From assembly GCF_002939885.1 (NCBI RefSeq), contig NZ_MDED01000022.1, positions 1-64,000 on the forward strand: a DNA stretch of 64,000 bases. Direction: 5' to 3'. The notes beneath the pieces were generated by a model, which saw only the letters and a list, made by a program, of their open reading frames with translations, ran no database searches and had not been told where the DNA came from. The stretch is from Xanthomonas cucurbitae (GTDB lineage Bacteria; Pseudomonadota; Gammaproteobacteria; Xanthomonadales; Xanthomonadaceae). Below, piece after piece: positions 58,586-64,000 of this stretch. A program made the position numbers and the translations under genes. Numbering within the stretch: position 1 is the stretch's first letter; each line of letters begins with the position of its first letter.

Positions 58586-58630
58586 TTCTCCCGCGCGCGG
58601 GAGAAGGTGCCCCGCAGGGGCGGATGAGGT
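58586..58630. repeat. TTCTCCC...GGGAGAA palindromic repeat, copy 3, with flank
   Basis: The same palindrome at 58586-58605 followed by GGTGCCCCGCAGGGGCGGAT, the flank also seen after copy 1 at 52885. The shared flank marks the repeat as a longer element. Confidence 0.85.
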
Positions 58631-58708
58631 GCTTGCGCTCTTGCCATTTCCTTGGCAAGCGACGAACCCGCATCTACCTGTCCCGCAGTGCCCGCACACA
58701 GCGCTGCC

Positions 58709-60541
58709 TCACCCATCCGCCGCAACAAACCCACCGGTCTGCCGCGCCCACAGCCGCGCATACAGCCCGCCGTGCGCGATCAGTTGCGCATGCGTGCCGG
58801 TCTCGACGATGCGGCCGCCGTCCATCACCACCAACCGGTCCATGCGCGCGATGGTCGAAAGCCGGTGCGCGATGGCAATCACCGTCTTGTTGCCCATCAG
58901 TGCGTCCAGGCTGTCCTGGATCGCCGCCTCCACTTCCGAATCCAGCGCCGAGGTCGCCTCGTCCAGGATCAGGATCGGTGCGTCCTTGAGCAGCACGCGT
59001 GCGATGGCGATGCGCTGGCGTTGACCGCCAGAGAGCTTGACCCCACGCTCGCCGACGTGCGCATCGAAGCCGCGCCGGCCCTCGCCGTCCACCAGCGTCT
59101 CGATGAACCCCTCCGCGCGCGCCTTGCGCACCGCCTCCAGGATCTGCGCGTCGCTGGCCTGCGGCCGCCCGTACAGCAGGTTGTCGCGGATCGAGCGATG
59201 CAACAGCGAGGTGTCCTGCGTCACCAGCCCGATCTGCCCGCGCAGGCTTTCCTGGGTGACCCGCGCGATGTCCTGCCCGTCGATCAGGATACTCCCCTGT
59301 TCCAGGTCGTAGAGCCGCAGCAGCACGTTGACCAGGGTGGATTTGCCGGCGCCGGAGGGCCCGACCAGGCCGATCTTCTCGCCGGCGCGCACCTGCAGGT
59401 CCAGCCCGGCGATCACGCCGCCGCGCTTGCCGTAGTGGAAATGGATCTGCTCGAACTGTACCTGCCCCTGGGTGACGCGCAGCGGCACTGCAGTGGGCGC
59501 ATCCTGCACCTGCACCGGCTGGGAGATGGTCTGCATGCCATCCTGCACGGTACCGATGTCTTCGAAGATGCCGTTGACCGTCCACATGATCCAGCCGGAC
59601 ATGTTGTGGATGCGGATCACCAGGCCGGTGGCCAGGGTGATCGCACCCACGCTGATCTGGCCGCGACTCCACAGCCACAGCGCCAGCGCGCAGGTGCCCA
59701 CGATCAGCAAGCCGTTGGCCATGGCGATGGCGGTATCCATCGCGGTGGTCACCCGCGTCTGCCGGCGATGCTTGACCGCCAGCTCGTCGATGGCATCGCG
59801 GACGTAGTCTTCTTCGCGGCCGGCATGCGCGAACAGCTTGAGCGTGGAGATATTGGTGTAGCCATCGACGATGCGCCCGGTCGCCTTGGAACGCGCGTCC
59901 GAGGCCACCCAGGCACGCGCCTTCATGCGCGGCACGAAGAACGCCATCAAGGCGACATACACCACCATCCAGATCAGCAGCGGTGCCATCAGCCAGGGGT
60001 CGGCCTGTGCGAACAACCACAGCGCACTGCCCGTGTAGACCACGATGTACCACAGCGCATCGACCATCTGCACCGCCGATTCACGCAACGAGGTACCGGT
60101 CTGCATCACCCGGTTGGCGATGCGGCCGGCAAAGTCGTTGTTGAAGAAGCCCAGGCTCTGCCGCACCACGTAGTTGTGCATCAACCAGCGCGAGCGGTTG
60201 CTCAAGCCGGGCACGATGGCCTGGTTGACCAGCAGGTTGTGCAGCCCGGTAAACAAGGGCCGCGCGATCAGCGTGATTCCGGCCATCCACGCCAGCTCGC
60301 CGGCATGCTGGCGGAAGAACTCCGGCCCCGGACGCTCGGTGAGCATATCGACGATGCGGCCCAGGAAGTCGAACATCGCCACTTCCACCAACGCCAGCAA
60401 CAGCCCGGCGATCAGCGTGGCCAGCAGGATCGGCCACAACGGCCGCAGGTAATGCAGATAGAACCGCCACACGTTACGTGGCGGCATCTCCCGCTCGATG
60501 GGCGGGAAGATATCGATCAGGGATTCGAACCAGCGGAACAT
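58709..60541 (-). CDS. ABC transporter, fused permease and ATPase (exporter type)
   Basis: A 610-residue inner-membrane half-transporter. The N-terminal six-helix type IV permease (about 30-330) is followed by an ATPase domain with Walker A GPSGAGKST, signature LSGGQRQRIAIAR, Walker B ILILDEATSALD and an H-loop in AHRLSTI. Resembles ABCB-type multidrug or lipid exporters; the substrate is unknown. ATG 60541 (MFRWFESL) is used, with GTG 60562 possible. Confidence 0.9.
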   Translation of the reverse strand: MFRWFESLIDIFPPIEREMPPRNVWRFYLHYLRPLWPILLATLIAGLLLALVEVAMFDFLGRIVDMLTERPGPEFFRQHAGELAWMAGITLIARPLFTGLHNLLVNQAIVPGLSNRSRWLMHNYVVRQSLGFFNNDFAGRIANRVMQTGTSLRESAVQMVDALWYIVVYTGSALWLFAQADPWLMAPLLIWMVVYVALMAFFVPRMKARAWVASDARSKATGRIVDGYTNISTLKLFAHAGREEDYVRDAIDELAVKHRRQTRVTTAMDTAIAMANGLLIVGTCALALWLWSRGQISVGAITLATGLVIRIHNMSGWIMWTVNGIFEDIGTVQDGMQTISQPVQVQDAPTAVPLRVTQGQVQFEQIHFHYGKRGGVIAGLDLQVRAGEKIGLVGPSGAGKSTLVNVLLRLYDLEQGSILIDGQDIARVTQESLRGQIGLVTQDTSLLHRSIRDNLLYGRPQASDAQILEAVRKARAEGFIETLVDGEGRRGFDAHVGERGVKLSGGQRQRIAIARVLLKDAPILILDEATSALDSEVEAAIQDSLDALMGNKTVIAIAHRLSTIARMDRLVVMDGGRIVETGTHAQLIAHGGLYARLWARQTGGFVAADG

Positions 60542-60732
60542 TGCAGCCACATCGCGAGACACCGGGCACCCAGGCTAGCCGATCGGGCGTCGGCGCGGCG
60601 TGGCGCCATGTCGCGATCGGCTGGCACCGTAGCGTGCGCACGCCGCCTCCGGGCACCGCCGCGCCCGTGCGACACCGCATTGCGCCCGGCGCCGGCTTGC
60701 GTGACCGTCCCGATCCGGCGGCGACGCGCGGA

Positions 60733-62034
60733 TCAGCGTCCCTGCAGGCTGGGTACCGCGTTGGTCACGTTGGCGTGGCGACGCATGATCCAGTTGAACA
60801 ACGGGGTGGCCATCAACGTGGACAGGATCGCCATCAGCACCAGCACCGAGAACAGGCCTTGCTCGATCACCCCGGCCTGCAGGCCAATATTGATGATGAT
60901 GAGCTCCATCAGGCCGCGCGCATTCATCAGCGACCCGATCGCCATGGCATCGCGATTGTTCTCGCCGGTGGCGCGCGCCGCCGCCCAGCACGCCACGCCC
61001 TTGCCGACGAACGAGGCGACCAGGATCGCCACGCCGGCCAGCATGATCTGCGGCTGCAGCAACACGCTGAGCTGGGTCTTGAGCCCCGAATAGGTGAAGA
61101 ACAACGGCAGCAGCAGCACCACCACGAACGGCTGCAGCATCTCGCGCAGCTTCTCGGTCAACGGCCCCTTGGGCAGGCAGACGCCAAGCAGGAAACCGCC
61201 GAACACCGCATGGATGCCGATCGCATCCATCGCCCAGGCACTGAGGCAGAACAGCATCAGCACGACCGCCAGCACACCATTGCCGAGCGGTTGCCCGGGC
61301 ACCACGTAATCGGCCAGCCGGCGCAGCAGATGGCGGCCGACGAAGATCATGAACAATGCATAGCCGATCCCCCCGCCGATGGCCAGGTACGCACTGCCCC
61401 AACTGCCGCCGAAGCTCGCCAGCACCACCGCCAGGATGCACCAGGCGGCCGCGTCGTCGAAGGCACCCGCGGTCAACGCCAGCGTGCCCAACGGGCTGTT
61501 GGTCAGGCCACGCTCGTGGATGATGCGCGCCAGCATCGGGAAGGCGGTGATCGCAATGGCCGCGCCCAGGAACAACGACGCTTCCAGCAGCTTGGCCTTC
61601 TCCGAGAACAGCCCGCCCACCGTCAGCAGCCACGGGCACAACGCAAACGCCAGTGCGAACGGCACCGCGATGCCGGCCAGCGAAACGCTCATCGCGCTGC
61701 GGTAGCGCGCGCGGAAATGGTCACCGCGAAAGTCGGTCCCCACGAGGAACATGTACAGGCCCACGCCGAACTGCGCGAACACATACAGCACATCCATGGT
61801 CTGCTTGGGAAACAAGGCCGCCTGCCATTGCGGCGCCAGCAGGCCGAACAACGACGGCCCCAGCATCACGCCAGCGATCATCTCGCCCACCACCTGCGGC
61901 TGCCCCAGCCGTTTGGCCAACAGACCCACGAGCCGACAGACCAGCAGGATCGCCGCGGCCTGCAGAAAGAAATACACCGACATCTGCGCAGTGGTCATGC
62001 GTTGGGCAACATCCCTGAGAAGTGGGCGGATCAT
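60733..62034 (-). CDS. Cation:proton antiporter, CPA2 (Kef) family
   Basis: A 433-residue membrane protein with about twelve helices. It has the CPA2 blocks GQPQVVGEMIAGVMLGPSLF, ITAFPMLARIIHERGLTNS, the paired Asp in AGAFDDAAAWCIL (ion-binding) and MNARGLMELIIINIGLQAGV near the C-terminus. There is no RCK/TrkA domain, so it is a bare antiporter, probably K+/H+ or Na+/H+. The start is 62034; MTTAQMS at 61998 is also possible. It lies 191 bp upstream of the ABC exporter on the same strand. Confidence 0.88.
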   Translation of the reverse strand: MIRPLLRDVAQRMTTAQMSVYFFLQAAAILLVCRLVGLLAKRLGQPQVVGEMIAGVMLGPSLFGLLAPQWQAALFPKQTMDVLYVFAQFGVGLYMFLVGTDFRGDHFRARYRSAMSVSLAGIAVPFALAFALCPWLLTVGGLFSEKAKLLEASLFLGAAIAITAFPMLARIIHERGLTNSPLGTLALTAGAFDDAAAWCILAVVLASFGGSWGSAYLAIGGGIGYALFMIFVGRHLLRRLADYVVPGQPLGNGVLAVVLMLFCLSAWAMDAIGIHAVFGGFLLGVCLPKGPLTEKLREMLQPFVVVLLLPLFFTYSGLKTQLSVLLQPQIMLAGVAILVASFVGKGVACWAAARATGENNRDAMAIGSLMNARGLMELIIINIGLQAGVIEQGLFSVLVLMAILSTLMATPLFNWIMRRHANVTNAVPSLQGR

Positions 62035-62223
62035 ACCCACCCATGCCGATTCACGGTAGCGCGACCGTGCCGGGTTCACGCCTGGCTTGCGCCCCCAATC
62101 CTTCGGACTCACGCCGATGCGCCACCCATGCAGTTGCCTGCGTCGGCAACGACGCCCGGGCAAGCGGACGCCAGCGGTCGCATGACGCATCCGAGCGCCA
62201 TGCGCGATCAACGCAAGCCCGCG

Positions 62224-63822
62224 TCACTCCTGCGGCGCGGATTTCGCCGCCACCGGCGTCAACACCAGATCCTGGAAATCGAAACTGAAATCGGTCAACG
62301 GCGAGAGGGCCTGCATGCGCAGCTCGCGCACCGCACCGTCCGGTGTCAGCGCGAAGTTGACGAAAGCGTCGGCATTCAAGGACCGGTCGTCCCAGCGCAC
62401 GATGAAACTATCGTGCTGCCAGTGCTCCAGCGTGCCGACCAGTTGCGCGGTCTTGGCGAACTGCATGCGCAGCCGCGCGCCGTCCTGGCGGATCACCACC
62501 TCGCCGTACCATGGGTCGCGATAGGTCGCCGCATAGGCCGCCAACGGCAGCGACGGCGTCGAGCGGGCGACGCGTGCCTGCTGGTGCCGCTTCCAGCTGG
62601 TATCGGCGTCGCTGCCGGCTTTTTCAACCGCCTTGGCATAGGCCGCCGTCCAGTCTGTCGACGGCACCTGCAGGAATGCATCCAGCACCTGCAGCGTTAC
62701 TGCATTGAATGCGGCGCCGACCTCCTGGTTGGTCAGCACCACCACACCGAGCTTCTGGTCGGGCATCAACGTCAGCCGCGACACCATGCCCGGCCAGCCA
62801 CCGGTGTGCCACACCAGGCGATGGCCGCGATAATCGCTCAGGCTCCAGCCCTCGCCATACCCGGAAAAGTTCGGCAACGCACCGGCCAGTTCCGGAACCG
62901 CTGCATCGCCAATGGCGATCGGGGTAATCATCGACCACATCTCCCGCTGCCGCCTGGCACTGAACAGTGGCCTGCCATCGGGCAACAGGCCGCCGGCCAG
63001 TTGCAGCCGCATCCACAACGCCATGTCGTGCGCGCTGGAATAGATGCCGCCGGCACCGGCGTTATTGGACCAGGTCAATGGCGCCACCGTGCGCAACTGG
63101 GTGAAGTCGTACTTTGCGTGCCCTACCGCTGCCTGGTCGCCGGGCTGCAGATGGTCGGCATTGAAGCGCGTGCCGCGCATGCCGACCGGCGCGAAAATGC
63201 GCTGCTGCAGGAACTGCGCATAGGATTGCCCGGACACCTGCTCGATCACCTGCTGCGCCACGGCGTACAGGATGTTGTCGTAGGCGTAGCGGTCGCGGAA
63301 GCCGCCCTTCAACGGCACCTTGGCCAGCCGCTGCACCACCTCTTCGTTGGTGTAGCTGGTGGCCGGCCAGAACAGCAGGTCGCCCGCCCCCAGGCTCAGG
63401 CCACTGCGATGCGACAGCAGGTCGCGCAGGCGCATCTCGTTGCCGACGTACGCGTCGGACATGCGGAACCAGGGCAGGTGTTCGACGACCTTGTCGTCGA
63501 GCGACAGCTTGCCCTCGTCGGCCAGGATCGACAGCGAGGCCGCCGTGAACGCCTTGGTGTTGGAGGCGATCGCGAACAACGTGTCGGCCTGCACCGGTTC
63601 CGGCTTGCCGATCTCGCGCACGCCGTAGCCGCGCTCCAGCACGATCTCGCCGTCCTTGACGATGGCCACCGCGATCCCGGGCACGTCGAACTGCTTGCGC
63701 ACCCGCTCGACCTGCGCGTCGAACTGCTGCATCCCGGCCGGCAGTTGCGCCGCCTGCGTGGTGGTCAGGCTCGCCAGCATCAGCATCCCCCCCGTCAACC
63801 ATCGATTCAAAGTCACCCTCAT
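62224..63822 (-). CDS. Serine hydrolase, class C beta-lactamase family
   Basis: A 532-residue exported serine hydrolase. The signal peptide ends AQA or so (about 25). The active site is SNTK (Ser87-Lys90), then YDN (about 181-183) and the KTG-box equivalent HTG in VWHTGGWPG. A C-terminal DUF3471-like domain (about 420-530) follows, as in esterase- and D-aminopeptidase-like members. Substrates range from esters to D-amino peptides in this family, so resistance to beta-lactams should not be assumed. Confidence 0.9.
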   Translation of the reverse strand: MRVTLNRWLTGGMLMLASLTTTQAAQLPAGMQQFDAQVERVRKQFDVPGIAVAIVKDGEIVLERGYGVREIGKPEPVQADTLFAIASNTKAFTAASLSILADEGKLSLDDKVVEHLPWFRMSDAYVGNEMRLRDLLSHRSGLSLGAGDLLFWPATSYTNEEVVQRLAKVPLKGGFRDRYAYDNILYAVAQQVIEQVSGQSYAQFLQQRIFAPVGMRGTRFNADHLQPGDQAAVGHAKYDFTQLRTVAPLTWSNNAGAGGIYSSAHDMALWMRLQLAGGLLPDGRPLFSARRQREMWSMITPIAIGDAAVPELAGALPNFSGYGEGWSLSDYRGHRLVWHTGGWPGMVSRLTLMPDQKLGVVVLTNQEVGAAFNAVTLQVLDAFLQVPSTDWTAAYAKAVEKAGSDADTSWKRHQQARVARSTPSLPLAAYAATYRDPWYGEVVIRQDGARLRMQFAKTAQLVGTLEHWQHDSFIVRWDDRSLNADAFVNFALTPDGAVRELRMQALSPLTDFSFDFQDLVLTPVAAKSAPQE

Positions 63823-64000
63823 GTCCCTCTATGTCGTCGATGAACCAGACCGCCACCGTCCAGCAACCACTGTGGCACAGGGCAAGCGTGGTCCGGCGCA
63901 TCCGGGCACGCGTGTACAGCCGAGCCAGCATGGTAGCAACCGGCGGCCACAGGCGTTGCCCCAAGGTGCCGCTGGCCCGGCCGCACACCGTTGCTGGTTC
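63823..64000. other. Right-edge spacer
   Basis: No gene or repeat could be recognised in the last 178 bases; this is the upstream region of the serine hydrolase gene and runs off the window. Confidence 0.4.

Noticed and set aside
58652..61093. Plus-strand open frame of about 810 codons
   Set aside because: It covers the ABC exporter in antisense and also crosses the spacer into the antiporter gene.
62224..63822. Beta-lactam resistance gene
   Set aside because: The fold has SxxK, YxN and HTG but also a C-terminal DUF3471-like domain typical of esterases and peptidases. Resistance cannot be inferred.
60478..63843. Long plus-strand open frame of about 1120 codons across the antiporter and hydrolase genes
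   Set aside because: It is antisense to three well-supported genes and its translation is rich in His, Gln and Arg, the usual result of reading GC-rich codons on the opposite strand.

Overview
The window is about 64 kb of GC-rich chromosome from a gammaproteobacterium of the Xanthomonadaceae, most likely Xanthomonas. This rests on the protein types (Oar-type TonB receptor, M13 and M35 secreted peptidases, PhoX, DarP/PmbA/TldD, YhdP), on GTAG-type REP palindromes (GTAGGAGCGG...), and on GGGAATC heptad repeats in spacers. Most of it is ordinary core chromosome. No phage, plasmid, CRISPR, tRNA or rRNA was seen. The only insertion sequence is an ISL3-type transposase cut by the left edge.

Layout. 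1-0.7 kb: IS fragment. 1-5.3 kb: two adjacent M13 metallopeptidases, the second with a broken zinc motif. 5.37-5.83 kb: a tandem array of about 135-bp REP-containing units. 5.8-10.4 kb (minus strand): rhomboid protease, alkyltransferase-like protein, glutathione reductase, DUF418 membrane protein, SlyD. 10.5-11.9 kb: two NlpC/P60 cell-wall hydrolases. 12-14.9 kb (minus): YciA-like thioesterase, methyltransferase, dicarboxylate/amino-acid symporter. 15-16.7 kb: alkaline phosphatase lipoprotein. 17-19.4 kb: tilS-xseB-ispA. 19.9-21.4 kb: secreted M35 peptidase and a DUF4870 protein. 21.6-32.2 kb: pmbA/darP (divergent), tldD, a DUF6065 gene, then yhdP-rng-maf. This joins two conserved neighbourhoods around both subunits of the TldD/E peptidase. 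32.4-37.4 kb: a SIMPL protein, an Oar-type TonB receptor and a TonB protein. 37.5-47.1 kb: rlmH, then PhoX and a J-domain protein wedged in, then rsfS-nadD-holA-lptE-leuS read leftward. 47.2-50.7 kb: DUF998 protein, CnoX, two REP pairs, hotdog protein, exported cyclophilin. 50.7-52.8 kb: frameshifted DMT exporter divergent from a LysR regulator. 53.1-54.9 kb: an ArsR repressor with a clear promoter/operator and a cupin-DUF2867 fusion. 55-58.5 kb: acidic small protein, DUF4349 lipoprotein, internally deleted GFA-family gene, DUF885 zinc peptidase. 58.7-63.8 kb (minus): ABC exporter, CPA2 antiporter, serine hydrolase.

The most unusual signals are non-coding. A recurrent element made of GGGAATC heptads plus an AATCGnAAGAGC tail sits at five spacers. 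At two of them (yhdP/rng and holA/nadD) it forms a 160-190 bp unit with inverted heptads at the far end. It appears to have replaced the ribosome-binding site of yhdP and to have pushed the nadD reading frame into a 4-bp overlap with holA, adding about 70 low-complexity residues. Other points worth following are the pseudo-peptidase beside an intact M13 enzyme, the ArsR/cupin-DUF2867 unit, the GFA remnant and the one-base frameshift in the DMT exporter. I see no complete new defence or biosynthetic system.
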